64,000 nucleotides of DNA, from positions 1-64,000 of the forward strand of contig NZ_FZQR01000012.1 of NCBI RefSeq assembly GCF_900199455.1. The letters run 5' to 3'. This DNA is from Mesorhizobium carmichaelinearum. Lineage in GTDB: Bacteria > Pseudomonadota > Alphaproteobacteria > Rhizobiales > Rhizobiaceae. The notes beneath the pieces were generated by a model. It was given only the letters and a program-made list of their open reading frames with translations. It was not told the origin of the DNA and made no database searches. A program made the position numbers and the translations under genes. Below are positions 27,339 through 35,926 of this stretch, piece after piece (within the stretch, counting starts at the first letter, position 1; the number at the start of each line of letters is the position of its first letter).

Positions 27339-28733
27339 ATGAAAGAAATCTCCTGCAAGCTGCTCGTCATCGGCGCCGGTCCGGGCGGTTACGTCTGCGC
27401 CATCCGCGCCGGCCAGCTCGGCGTCGATACGGTGATCGTCGAAGCCGGTAAGCCCGGCGGCACCTGCCTCAATGTCGGCTGCATTCCATCCAAGGCGCTG
27501 ATCCATGCGGCGGAGGAGTTCGAGAAGGTCGCGCATATGGTCGGCGGCAAGAGCCCGCTCGGCATTTCGGTCTCGGCACCGGTGCTCGATCTTACCAAAA
27601 CCGTCGCCTGGAAGGACGGGATTGTCGGCCGGCTCAACAGCGGCGTCGCCGGGCTGCTGAAGAAGGCCGGCGTGAAGACCGTGCATGGCTGGGCGACGTT
27701 CCGTGACGGCAAGACCGTCGAGGTCGAAACCGAGACGGGAAGCCAGGTGATCCGGGCCGAGACGATCGTCATCGCTACCGGCTCGGCGCCGGTCGAATTG
27801 TCGTTCCTGCCCTTTGGAGGGCCTGTGATATCGTCAACGGACGCGCTGGCTTTGAGTGCGGTCCCCAAGAAACTTGCGGTGGTCGGAGGTGGTTATATCG
27901 GGCTGGAGCTCGGCATGGCCTTTGCCAAAATGGGCGCTGAGGTGACTGTGGTCGAGGCCTTGCCGCGTGTGCTGGCGCAGTATGATGCGGAATTGACCCG
28001 GCCTGTCGTCAAGCGGCTCGCCGCGCTCGGTATCGAAGTCATGACAGGAGCCAAGGCAAAGGGATTGTCGACCAAGGGCGACGCCTTGCTGGTCGAGACA
28101 GCGGACGGCAAGAACACCAAGGTTTCCGCCGACAAGATCCTAGTGACGGTCGGACGCAAGCCGGTGACGGAAGGCTGGGGCCTCGACCAGATCGACCTCG
28201 ATATGGCCGGCAAATTCATCCGCATCGACGACCAGTGCCGCACCTCGATGCGCGGCATTTTTGCTATCGGCGACGTCACCGGCGAGCCGATGCTGGCGCA
28301 TCGCGCCATGGCACAAGGCGAAATGGTCGCCGAGATCGTCGCCGGCCACAAGCGCAGTTGGGACAAGCGTTCAATCCCCGCCGTCTGCTTCACCGATCCG
28401 GAACTGGTGACGGCGGGGCTGTCGCCGGAAGAGGCCAAGGCTCAGGGCGAGATCAAGATCGGGCTCTTCCCGTTTGCCGCCAATGGGCGGGCGATGACGA
28501 AGCTCGGCGAGGATGGTTTTGTCCGCGTCGTTGCGCGCGCGGACAACCATCTGGTGCTCGGCATCCAGGCGGTCGGGCAGGGCGTGTCGGAACTGGCGGC
28601 GGCGTTCGGGCTGGCGCTGGAGATGGGGGCGCGGCTGGAGGATATCGCCGGCACCATCCATGCGCACCCGACGCAAGGCGAAGGGTTCCAGGAAGCGGCG
28701 CTGAAGGCGCTCGGCCACGCGCTGCATATTTGA
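27339..28733 (+). CDS. lpdA: Dihydrolipoyl dehydrogenase (E3)
   Basis: This 464-residue flavoprotein disulfide reductase has an FAD fold (LVIGAGPGGYVCAIRAGQLG) and redox-active disulfide GGTCLNVGCIPSK. The NAD fold is VVGGGYIGLELGMAF, and FAIGDVTGEPMLAH follows. The C-terminal catalytic HAHPTQGE carries the His-Glu pair. It reoxidises the E2 dihydrolipoyl group. Its place directly after E1/E2 of the branched-chain complex suggests it is that complex's dedicated E3. Confidence 0.95.
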   Translation: MKEISCKLLVIGAGPGGYVCAIRAGQLGVDTVIVEAGKPGGTCLNVGCIPSKALIHAAEEFEKVAHMVGGKSPLGISVSAPVLDLTKTVAWKDGIVGRLNSGVAGLLKKAGVKTVHGWATFRDGKTVEVETETGSQVIRAETIVIATGSAPVELSFLPFGGPVISSTDALALSAVPKKLAVVGGGYIGLELGMAFAKMGAEVTVVEALPRVLAQYDAELTRPVVKRLAALGIEVMTGAKAKGLSTKGDALLVETADGKNTKVSADKILVTVGRKPVTEGWGLDQIDLDMAGKFIRIDDQCRTSMRGIFAIGDVTGEPMLAHRAMAQGEMVAEIVAGHKRSWDKRSIPAVCFTDPELVTAGLSPEEAKAQGEIKIGLFPFAANGRAMTKLGEDGFVRVVARADNHLVLGIQAVGQGVSELAAAFGLALEMGARLEDIAGTIHAHPTQGEGFQEAALKALGHALHI

Positions 28734-28739
28734 GGGTGT

Positions 28740-28890
28740 AATCTCCCCCCTTGAGGGGGAGATGGCCGGCAGGCCAGAGGGGGTCGGTTCGACTGGACGC
28801 GACCTTCTTGCGACGGAAGGAAGCTGGCGCTCTACGCGCGGCGACCCCCTCTGTCGCCTTCGGCGACATCTCCCCCTCAAGGGGGGAGAT
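28740..28890. repeat. Type A paired inverted repeat (A6), opposite polarity
   Basis: The ATCTCCCCCC ends point outward (28740 and 28890), and the AGAGGGGGTCGG and CGACCCCCTCTG parts point inward. One arm carries CGCCTTCGGCG in place of the usual CTGCCGGCAG core. It lies between convergent lpdA and the saccharopine-dehydrogenase-like gene and may terminate both. Confidence 0.85.
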
Positions 28891-28897
28891 TAAAAGC

Positions 28898-30001
28898 TCA
28901 GCTCGCCAGCCGGCTTACCATCTCGTGCTGCGCATAGGCCCGCCCAAAGCGGTTGGCCAGAAACGCGTCCAGCGCGATGTCTTCCTGCTTGACGAAACCG
29001 GTCGCCGGCAGGCTGCCGTCGGCCAGCATGTCGAGCACGGCGCAGATGCCGGAAGCGGTGGTGATCTGGATGGCGCTGCGGACCTGGTTGCCGACGCGCT
29101 GCGAGTAGATCTTGTTGGCGTAGGTTTCCTGCAGCAGGCGGCCGTTGCGGCGGCCGGAGACGGTGACGAAGACGATGACCACGTCCTGCAGCGTCGCCGG
29201 CAGGGCGCTTTCAAAGATGTCCTTCAGCACATCGCGACGATGGCGCAGGCCAAGATCGTTGAGCAGCGCCTTCATGATGGCGGCGTGGCCAGGATAGCGG
29301 ATGGTGCGGTAGTTCAGCGTGCGCACCTTGCCCTTCAGCGTCTCGGCCAAAGTGCCCAGCCCACCCGACGTGTTGAACGCCTCATAGGTGACGCCGTCGA
29401 GCGAGAATTCCTCGCGCTCCTCCAGCGGCGGCACTTCGATCAGCTCGCCCTCGACGATCGCCTCGCACGGTTCGCAATATTCGTTGATGACGCCGTCGGT
29501 GCTCCAGGTCAGATTGTAGTTCAGCGCATTGGACGGGTATTGCGGCAGCGCGCCGACGCGCATGCGCACGCTTTCCAGCGTATCGAAGCGGCTGGCGAGA
29601 TCATTGGCGACGATCGAGATGAAGCCCGGCGCCAGCCCGCATTGCGGGATGAAAGCGCTCTTGCCCGAACGCGCCAGCTCCTTAACGCGGCGGGTCGAGA
29701 CGACATCCTCGGTCAGGTCGAGATAGTGGACGCCGGCGCTGGCCGCCGCTTCAGCGATGCGCGTGGTGAGGTGGAAGGGGGCGGCGCTGAGCACCGCGAA
29801 CTTGCCGGCCAAGGCTGCCTCAAGCGTGCCGGGAGCGGCAATGTCGAGTTCAAGCGTCTCGACGCCGGCGGGCACTTCGGCCGCGGCGAGCTGCGCCGCC
29901 GAGCGGTCAACGAGGGTGACGCGGTAGTCGCCCGTTGCGGCGAGCATCCCGGCGATGGTCGAGCCGATCTTGCCGGCGCCGACGATAACGATGTTGTTCA
30001 T
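28898..30001 (-). CDS. Saccharopine dehydrogenase family NAD(P)-binding protein
   Basis: This 367-residue protein has an N-terminal Rossmann fold (NIVIVGAGKIGSTIAGML) and the family segment LSAAPFHLTTRIAEAA with GVHYLDLTED. QCGLAPGFISIVANDL is typical of the LYS9-like and lysine-dehydrogenase branch. It probably acts on lysine, saccharopine or a related amino acid; the substrate is not assigned. ATG at 30001 (MNNIVIVGAG) is preferred to a TTG two codons upstream. A divergent Lrp-type regulator 124 bp away suggests amino-acid-responsive control. Confidence 0.85.
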   Translation of the reverse strand: MNNIVIVGAGKIGSTIAGMLAATGDYRVTLVDRSAAQLAAAEVPAGVETLELDIAAPGTLEAALAGKFAVLSAAPFHLTTRIAEAAASAGVHYLDLTEDVVSTRRVKELARSGKSAFIPQCGLAPGFISIVANDLASRFDTLESVRMRVGALPQYPSNALNYNLTWSTDGVINEYCEPCEAIVEGELIEVPPLEEREEFSLDGVTYEAFNTSGGLGTLAETLKGKVRTLNYRTIRYPGHAAIMKALLNDLGLRHRRDVLKDIFESALPATLQDVVIVFVTVSGRRNGRLLQETYANKIYSQRVGNQVRSAIQITTASGICAVLDMLADGSLPATGFVKQEDIALDAFLANRFGRAYAQHEMVSRLAS

Positions 30002-30124
30002 GGTCAAATACCCCTGCCAAATTCGAATTGACGGGAATCATCGCAGCTTGCCTGTCGAAAGGAAGCGTGAAATCTGGCAGAGTGAACCCTATTTCTAGTC
30101 GATCTGCCGAAGGAGTTCGTCGAA

Positions 30125-30553
30125 ATGCTCAGTGAAGCCGAACAGGCGCTGCTTTCCCTGCTGCGTTCCAACGCGCGCGCCTCGACGGCCGAACTGGCGC
30201 GGCGGCTCGGCGTGTCGCGCACGACGGTGCAGAGCCGGATCGAGCGGCTGGAACAGCGCGGCATTATATCGGGCTACGGCGTCAAGCTCTCCGCGGACTA
30301 TGAGCAGGGGCTGGTCAAGGCGCATGTGCTTTTGACCGTCACGCCCAAGCTGGCCGACAAGGTGGTGCGGGCGCTGCAGGCGCTGCCGCCGGTGCGGACG
30401 CTGCACTCCGTCAGCGGCAATTTCGACATGATCGTCATCGTCGACGCGCCGTCGATCCGCGACCTCGACGCGCTGCTCGACCAGATCGGCGCCATGGACG
30501 GGGTCGAGCGGACCTCGTCGTCGATCATCCTGTCGACGCGGATCGACCGCTGA
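30125..30553 (+). CDS. Lrp/AsnC family transcriptional regulator
   Basis: This 142-residue protein has an N-terminal HTH (LSLLRSNARASTAELARRLG then SRTTVQSRIERLE) and a C-terminal RAM ligand-binding domain (HSVSGNFDMIVIVD). It probably binds an amino acid and controls the divergent saccharopine-dehydrogenase-like gene. No operator could be identified with confidence in the short intergenic region. Spacing and orientation are typical of Lrp regulators with their target. Confidence 0.9.
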   Translation: MLSEAEQALLSLLRSNARASTAELARRLGVSRTTVQSRIERLEQRGIISGYGVKLSADYEQGLVKAHVLLTVTPKLADKVVRALQALPPVRTLHSVSGNFDMIVIVDAPSIRDLDALLDQIGAMDGVERTSSSIILSTRIDR

Positions 30554-30637
30554 GCGACAAGCCCTTACCGATTTGCAAAACCCGGCAGGGCGCCAACACC
30601 CGGTTCGATCGTCTGATCACCGGAGTACTTTGAGACA

Positions 30638-30669
30638 CCACCGACAGCGGTCTAGATCGCTGCCGGTGG
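30638..30669. terminator. Hairpin between Lrp gene and DUF1344 gene
   Basis: CCACCGACAGCG and CGCTGCCGGTGG pair over 12 positions with one mismatch around an eight-base loop. It lies between convergent genes, so it could serve both strands. Neither side has a T-run. Confidence 0.45.
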
Positions 30670-30687
30670 AATTGCTCCACGTGGCGT

Positions 30688-30942
30688 TTATTTAGCCGGC
30701 TGGATGCTCGATGCCGCCAGCTTGCCGGCCTTGGTCGAATAGGTCACCATCACCTTCTCGCCGACCTTCAGCGTCTCGGCCTCGATGCCTTCCGGCAAGG
30801 TGAAGGTCTTGCCGTCGGACAGCGTGATCGAGTCGCCTTTCTTGTCGATGCTGGCAATGGTGCCGGTGGCCGCCTTGGCGAAAGCCCCGGTCGAGGATAC
30901 GACGGCGAGCACCATTGCGGCTGCGATAGCTGACTTGTTCAT
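30688..30942 (-). CDS. DUF1344 domain-containing exported protein
   Basis: This 84-residue protein has a clear Sec signal peptide (MNKSAIAAAMVLAVV...AFA, cleavage near residue 23). A single small beta domain follows, with GTIASIDKKGDSITLSDGK and VMVTYSTKAGKLA. DUF1344 proteins are small periplasmic proteins of rhizobia with unknown function; the fold resembles an OB-like barrel. It has its own upstream region. The 256-bp gap to the next gene (30943-31198) shows only a GC-rich imperfect palindrome around 31055-31110. Confidence 0.85.
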   Translation of the reverse strand: MNKSAIAAAMVLAVVSSTGAFAKAATGTIASIDKKGDSITLSDGKTFTLPEGIEAETLKVGEKVMVTYSTKAGKLAASSIQPAK

Positions 30943-31198
30943 GGTCTTTTTCCCGTTTCACTTGGTTGTGGAGCCGCTGGCCATTGGCCTGGAGCAGCTC
31001 CGGTATCCGGGCCGTTTGGTCGCCGGATCTGTCTCTTGGTCTTGACGCAATTCCCAAGGGAAAGCGCTCCGCGCCTTTCCCGGGAAAACCGCACCGCGCT
31101 TTTCTTGGAATTGCTCTCGCGAGAGACGAAACGAGCCTAGGCCGTGGAGTTGTCGATGGGCTGGCCGCAAGTTTACAAATAGGTAATCGACGCCCAGC

Positions 31199-33853
31199 TC
31201 ACAGGTCGCGCAACTGTTCCGCTGCCTGTCCCGCCGATGGCCTGGCGGACCAAACGGCGGCAGCCACCGAAGCGGCGACGAGGCCGAGCATGACCGCCAG
31301 GTAAAGCCAGGGGATCGACAGTGCTTCGGGTGGTGGATCGAAGACGCCGGTCAGCAGCTTGACCAGCATCCATGCCGTCAGCAGGCCCGAAAGCAGGCCG
31401 AACGTCATGCCGCCGACGAGGATCAGCAGACCTTCGCTCCACAGGAAGGCCGCGAGCTGGCGCGGTTTGGCGCCGATAGCGGCGAGAATGGCGAAAGGCC
31501 GGCGACGCTCGAGGAACCCCAGCGCCAGCATCAGCCCGGCGGCGGCCGCGGCCATGACGACCGCGAAGCCCAGTTCGATTGTCGTCAATCCGCCGAGATC
31601 GACCGCGGTCAGGCTCGAGCCGATGAGATGTGCCGCCTGGCCGATATCGGTCACCTTCAGCGACGGATCGGAAGTGAGTGCTGACGCAGCCTGCCGCGCC
31701 AGCGCGGCAGGATCCGCTTTGGATCGCATGAGCACGTATTCGGATGCATCGGAGCCGGTCATGCGGGCCACGTAGGCCGAATTGGCGACAAGGAAGGAAT
31801 CCTTTGGCGCGGCCGGAAATTCGCGGGCGACGCCGATGAACTTGAAGGCCACGGGATGATACTGGTGATCCCTGGCATCGATGAGCCGCAAATTGATCGT
31901 ATCGCCTTGCTGGAGCTGGAAATCCTGTACGGTCTCTTCCGATACCAGGACACCGTCCGGCGTCGCGGCGAGCAGGGCGAGCGTGCCGGCCGCGCTGGCG
32001 CCACTGAAATAGGCATCGGAAAGACCAGTGGCGCGCCCGATGCGGGCGGGATCGATGCCGTAGAGGTCCTGCAGGTCCGCCCCGACATAGGCGAAACGAT
32101 GTTGCATGGGCTCGGCCGCCGCCGTTTCAGGCAGCGAGGCCAGAGCCACAAGGTGGGCTCCGGCCGGTCTGTCCGTCGTGCCGAAGACGGTGACATCGGA
32201 GCCGTTCGTCAGCTCGGCGTCGATGCGCGCCTGGGCATTGTAGGTGGTGTTGAAGATGGCGGTCGACGTGGCGAAGGAGATGGCCAGCGCGGTCATCGCA
32301 ATGCCGATCGTCAGCCGCCCCGCTTGCCGCGAGAGAGCGGCCGATACAACGGGCGCCAGTGGTCCCGATGCCGGGGCAATGATCATGCGCAGGAGCGCGC
32401 CATTGCCGGCGATGACCGCGGCCGACAGCCTGATCGTCAGCAATGCCATGCCGAGCCAGAACAGAGCCGGCGCGATGAATGCCTTGTAGTCCACCGATAT
32501 CGCCGCCACGCCTTCGGGCGCCAGCACGATCTGGTATCCGGTGCTCGCCGATTGCCAGAAGAACAATCCCGCCGTCGCGAGCAGCAGGATGTCCAGCCAC
32601 AAGCGCTGCCAGAGCGGCGCTCTCGGCCGGCTCACGGTGCGCCGCACCGCCGTCACGGTCGCCCAGCGCGCGTCCCGCCAGGCCGGATAGAGAAAGGCGA
32701 TGAACCCGACCAGCAGCCCGAAGGAGGCGACAAGCAGCAGCGTCGGCACGTTGACGCCAAGCACTGCCTCGAGACCTGGAACGATGATGGCGGCCAGCGA
32801 TGCGGCGGCTATGCCAATCGCGGTGCCCGCGATGGCGGCGACGGCGGCTTCCGCGGCGGACAGCAACAGGATGTCCTTGATCGTCGCGCCGCGGACGCGA
32901 AGCAGCGCCTGCTCCGTGCGCCGGCGTGCCGCGCCGGACGCGGTGACGGCAAAGGTGAGCGCAACCGCCAGGGCGACGCCGGGCAGCCCGAGAAACAGGA
33001 ACAGCACCGAGGCGTAGAGCGCATCCTCGCGGACCGCCCCGAGGCGCGAGCCGAGATTGTCGGCGACCAGGGCCTGACCGGCGACCCGCGCCTCGAGATT
33101 GTGCTGGGCGGTGGTGACGAAAGTATAGGCCGTGACGGGATCCGGCGGCAGCGCTTCGCGGGCAAGCCGCACATGCAATTGCAGCCGGGTGGTGTCGGGG
33201 CGCGCCTTCTGCTGTGGATCGAACACTTGCCGCCAGGCTTCCTGCGGCAGGATGAGGACGTTGTCGGGTGGAGCCTGCGGCGCGGCCTGGGGTGGCAGGC
33301 CGACAGCCTGGAACAAAGCGTCGGCGTCCGGGAGGTCGACCACGCCGGCAATCCTGACCTCGGCCGGCGGCAGGCCGATCCGCTGGATCGAGACCGTGTC
33401 GCCGGGACCGACATGGAGGTTGGCGGCTGTCTGCTGGGCAATCAGCGCGCCGTCGAGGGTGCCGGAAAGCGGGCGGACCTCCGCCGGAAAATCGCTGGAA
33501 TATCGGCTGTCGAAAGCAACCGCCTGGCCTGGCCCCGTGGTCTGGGTCGTGCCGGCGGTTCGGGCCTCGAAACCGGCGACATCTGCATAGCGCACCTCAT
33601 GCACGGCCTTGACCGGAGCAGCTTCGCTCAGTGCCTTGCCGACGAGGTCCGGATCGGCACCGGAAATCACTTGCACCTGCCAGTCGATTGGAACCGCCGA
33701 CACGGCGCGGGCGGTCATCGATGCCCCGGCATTGGCGAGGAAGAGCGCCATCGCCGCGAGCAGAGCGACCGTCAGCGCGATGCCGGCGGCGGCACCGGCG
33801 ACGCGCAGGAAACGGCGGGCCAGCACACCACGAATCCACAGCAGGACCATCAT
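31199..33853 (-). CDS. ABC transporter permease, FtsX/MacB-type (large, two-domain)
   Basis: This 884-residue membrane protein has an N-terminal helix (AAGIALTVALLAAMALFLA), a large extracytoplasmic domain, and a first FtsX block of helices (about 280-400). A middle helical segment with a second extracytoplasmic domain follows, and a second FtsX block ends it (GLTTIELGFAVVMAAAAAGLMLAL). This duplicated layout matches LolC/E-like or antimicrobial-peptide/lipoprotein exporters. It is translated after its ATPase gene, whose stop overlaps its start by four bases. The ORF includes both FtsX repeats, so only one permease is needed for a dimer-like unit. Confidence 0.85.
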   Translation of the reverse strand: MMVLLWIRGVLARRFLRVAGAAAGIALTVALLAAMALFLANAGASMTARAVSAVPIDWQVQVISGADPDLVGKALSEAAPVKAVHEVRYADVAGFEARTAGTTQTTGPGQAVAFDSRYSSDFPAEVRPLSGTLDGALIAQQTAANLHVGPGDTVSIQRIGLPPAEVRIAGVVDLPDADALFQAVGLPPQAAPQAPPDNVLILPQEAWRQVFDPQQKARPDTTRLQLHVRLAREALPPDPVTAYTFVTTAQHNLEARVAGQALVADNLGSRLGAVREDALYASVLFLFLGLPGVALAVALTFAVTASGAARRRTEQALLRVRGATIKDILLLSAAEAAVAAIAGTAIGIAAASLAAIIVPGLEAVLGVNVPTLLLVASFGLLVGFIAFLYPAWRDARWATVTAVRRTVSRPRAPLWQRLWLDILLLATAGLFFWQSASTGYQIVLAPEGVAAISVDYKAFIAPALFWLGMALLTIRLSAAVIAGNGALLRMIIAPASGPLAPVVSAALSRQAGRLTIGIAMTALAISFATSTAIFNTTYNAQARIDAELTNGSDVTVFGTTDRPAGAHLVALASLPETAAAEPMQHRFAYVGADLQDLYGIDPARIGRATGLSDAYFSGASAAGTLALLAATPDGVLVSEETVQDFQLQQGDTINLRLIDARDHQYHPVAFKFIGVAREFPAAPKDSFLVANSAYVARMTGSDASEYVLMRSKADPAALARQAASALTSDPSLKVTDIGQAAHLIGSSLTAVDLGGLTTIELGFAVVMAAAAAGLMLALGFLERRRPFAILAAIGAKPRQLAAFLWSEGLLILVGGMTFGLLSGLLTAWMLVKLLTGVFDPPPEALSIPWLYLAVMLGLVAASVAAAVWSARPSAGQAAEQLRDL

Positions 33854-34533
33854 GCGGCAGCTGCCCCTGGCCGATGCCCGGTGGTGAGCCGGCCGTGATC
33901 CATCGTCCAGCGCGCCGCCATGCGGTTGGCCACGGCTTCGTCATGTGTGGCGACGACCAGGGCGATGTCGGTGCCTTCCAGGTGGTCGAACACGGCGTCG
34001 AAGAAACGCAGCGCCGTTCGGCTGTCCAGCTGCCCGGTCGGCTCATCGGCAAGCACAAGCTTCGGACCCATGGCCAAAGCGCGCGCCATGGCAATACGCT
34101 GGGCCTGGCCGCCGGACAGTTCCTCCGGCAGCTTGTCGACGAGTTCGCCAAGACCGAACGATTGCAGAAGCGATGCCGCGATATCATTGGCGCCGACATT
34201 CTCGCCGGCCAGCAGCATGGGCAGGCCGACATTCTGGACAGCGGTGAGGGCAGGAAACAGGCTGGGCGACTGGAATACGAAGCCGATCTGGCGCGGCCTC
34301 AGAGTTTCGAATGAGCCGAGTCCGGGCCATTCGACGCTACCGGCCGTCGGCCGGTCGAGGCCACCGAGAATATGCAGCAGCGTCGTCTTGCCGCTGCCCG
34401 AAGGTCCGATGAGAGCGATGCGCGCGCCCGACGCGATCTCGCAGTCGACATTGCGCAGCACGTCGATCCGACCGGCGCTGCCATCCCGGAAGTCCCGTCC
34501 GAGGCCTTTTGCGACGACGAGCGTTTCAGCCAC
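33850..34533 (-). CDS. ABC transporter ATP-binding protein (MacB/LolD-like), second of two
   Basis: This ATPase of about 227 residues has Walker A GPSGSGKTTLLHIL, signature LSGGQAQRIAMARAL and Walker B LVLADEPTGQLDS. LolD/MacB-type ATPases energise FtsX-like permeases. Start choice: GTG at 34533 has GGAGG seven bases upstream and overlaps the preceding stop. An ATG 15 bases further upstream is possible but lies inside the SD. It is coupled by overlap to both neighbours. Confidence 0.88.
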   Translation of the reverse strand: MAETLVVAKGLGRDFRDGSAGRIDVLRNVDCEIASGARIALIGPSGSGKTTLLHILGGLDRPTAGSVEWPGLGSFETLRPRQIGFVFQSPSLFPALTAVQNVGLPMLLAGENVGANDIAASLLQSFGLGELVDKLPEELSGGQAQRIAMARALAMGPKLVLADEPTGQLDSRTALRFFDAVFDHLEGTDIALVVATHDEAVANRMAARWTMDHGRLTTGHRPGAAAA

Positions 34534-35188
34534 GGGCGATCCTCCCATCCTTCAGCCTGATGATGCGATCGGCCCTCTGCGCCAGCACCTTGCTGTGGGT
34601 GGCCAGCAGCGTTGCCAGTCCGGCGTCGCGCCTCTCCTCGAAATGAGCGATCAGCCGGGATTCGGTCTCGCTATCGACCTCCGCGGTCGGCTCGTCGGCA
34701 ATCAGGATCGGCGGGTCGGCGGCCAGCGCCACGGCAAGGCCTGCGCGCGCGGTCTCGCCACCGGACAGCTCGGTCGGAAAAGCGCGGGCGCGATGCGAAA
34801 GCCCGACACTTTCCAGCAGGCTGGCCATTCGCCGGTCGTCCGGCTTGTTCGCCAGCAGCATTTGCAATCGAAGGTTCTGCTCAACGCTCAAGTGGCCAAA
34901 CAGGTTTCCCGACTGCAGCAGAATGCCGAAGCTGGCGGCGCGAACGCGCGCGCGATGCGCCTCCGGTCGCCGGGTCAGCCGGACGCCGCCCACCTCGACA
35001 TAGCCGCCATCCGGTTCATCGAGGCCGGTCACGCAGGCCAGCAAGGTGGATTTGCCGCTGCCGGACGGCCCGACCAGGGCGACGATCTCGCCGGCGGCAA
35101 CATGGAAACTGACGCCCCGCAAGGCGGCCGTCTCGTCGTCGCCGATATGGAAAAAGCGATAGATCTCATGCGCGTCCAACGCGTGCAT
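34526..35188 (-). CDS. ABC transporter ATP-binding protein, first of two
   Basis: This 220-residue ATPase has Walker A GPSGSGKSTLLACV, a signature reading LSGGETARAGLAVAL and Walker B ILIADEPTAEVDS. All catalytic motifs are intact, so both ATPases in the operon appear active and may form a heterodimer on the single large permease. The permease is about twice the usual length, which fits two different ATPases. The gene begins one base after the PsbP-like gene stop. Confidence 0.87.
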   Translation of the reverse strand: MHALDAHEIYRFFHIGDDETAALRGVSFHVAAGEIVALVGPSGSGKSTLLACVTGLDEPDGGYVEVGGVRLTRRPEAHRARVRAASFGILLQSGNLFGHLSVEQNLRLQMLLANKPDDRRMASLLESVGLSHRARAFPTELSGGETARAGLAVALAADPPILIADEPTAEVDSETESRLIAHFEERRDAGLATLLATHSKVLAQRADRIIRLKDGRIARG

Positions 35189-35189
35189 C

Positions 35190-35795
35190 TCACTTCCACC
35201 GGAACGAGTTGGACATCAGTTGCCATTGATCGACATTGTCGGCGCCCTTGGGTGCATAAAGTTCGAGCGCGACGAGCTTGCCGTCCTTGAAATAGAGGTA
35301 GCGTTCGTTTTCGAGGCGAACCTGCCGGTTGGTTACAGCGTTCGGCTCGGAGTTCGAGGTGTAGACGATGCGGATCGCGGTGCCGGCCGGCAGCTTGACC
35401 TGCTTGACAGCGCTTACCCGCACGGCGCGACCGGCGGCCTCGAGCTTGGCGACATAATCCGCCTTGGCGCTGTCGACGGTGGGCGCGGCATCCGCCTTGG
35501 AAACCGAGACCACGACGCCATCCAGCTTGTCGACGAAGCTGGCACCGTCGGCACGGTCCGACCGTGCCCAGCCTTCCGGCACCTTCAGCGCGAACCCTTG
35601 CGGTGAGGTATAGTCGATAAAGACCTGCGAATCGGGAATGTCGCCCGGCGGGTTCTTCTCCGGCTGGACGGGCTTCTCGGCGGCCAAAGCCGGCAGGCTG
35701 CCAAGCACCGAAACCATGACGGCTGTCGTGCCCAGGCACGCCGCGACGGCGAGAGCGGGCAACACGCCGGCGGTTTTCTGAAAGAAGCTTTTCAT
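35190..35795 (-). CDS. Exported PsbP-like protein of the ABC/two-component unit
   Basis: This 201-residue protein has a long N-terminal hydrophobic segment (AVAACLGTTAVMVSVLGSLPALA) with likely signal cleavage after ALA near residue 38. A soluble domain with GFALKVPEGWARSD and GTAIRIVYTSNSEP resembles the PsbP/MOG1 fold. No lipobox Cys is placed at the cleavage site. It may present or sense the transported substrate in the periplasm. It is first of the leftward genes ending in the FtsX permease. Confidence 0.75.
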   Translation of the reverse strand: MKSFFQKTAGVLPALAVAACLGTTAVMVSVLGSLPALAAEKPVQPEKNPPGDIPDSQVFIDYTSPQGFALKVPEGWARSDRADGASFVDKLDGVVVSVSKADAAPTVDSAKADYVAKLEAAGRAVRVSAVKQVKLPAGTAIRIVYTSNSEPNAVTNRQVRLENERYLYFKDGKLVALELYAPKGADNVDQWQLMSNSFRWK

Positions 35796-35926
35796 TTTCC
35801 GCGGCCTTTCGATGGACGGTCAGGTCCATTCATTATGCCGCTGCAAGCTTACGGGCGGGTCGCCGGCCTCATACGCTTTGGTAAGCTATTGGCGCTTTGG
35901 TAAGTTTCCGGCACCAGCTCACGACC

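Noticed and set aside
31856..33898. Plus-strand frame of 680 residues opposite the FtsX permease
   Set aside because: It is antisense to a protein with predictable membrane topology and is Arg/Gln/Gly-rich without domains.
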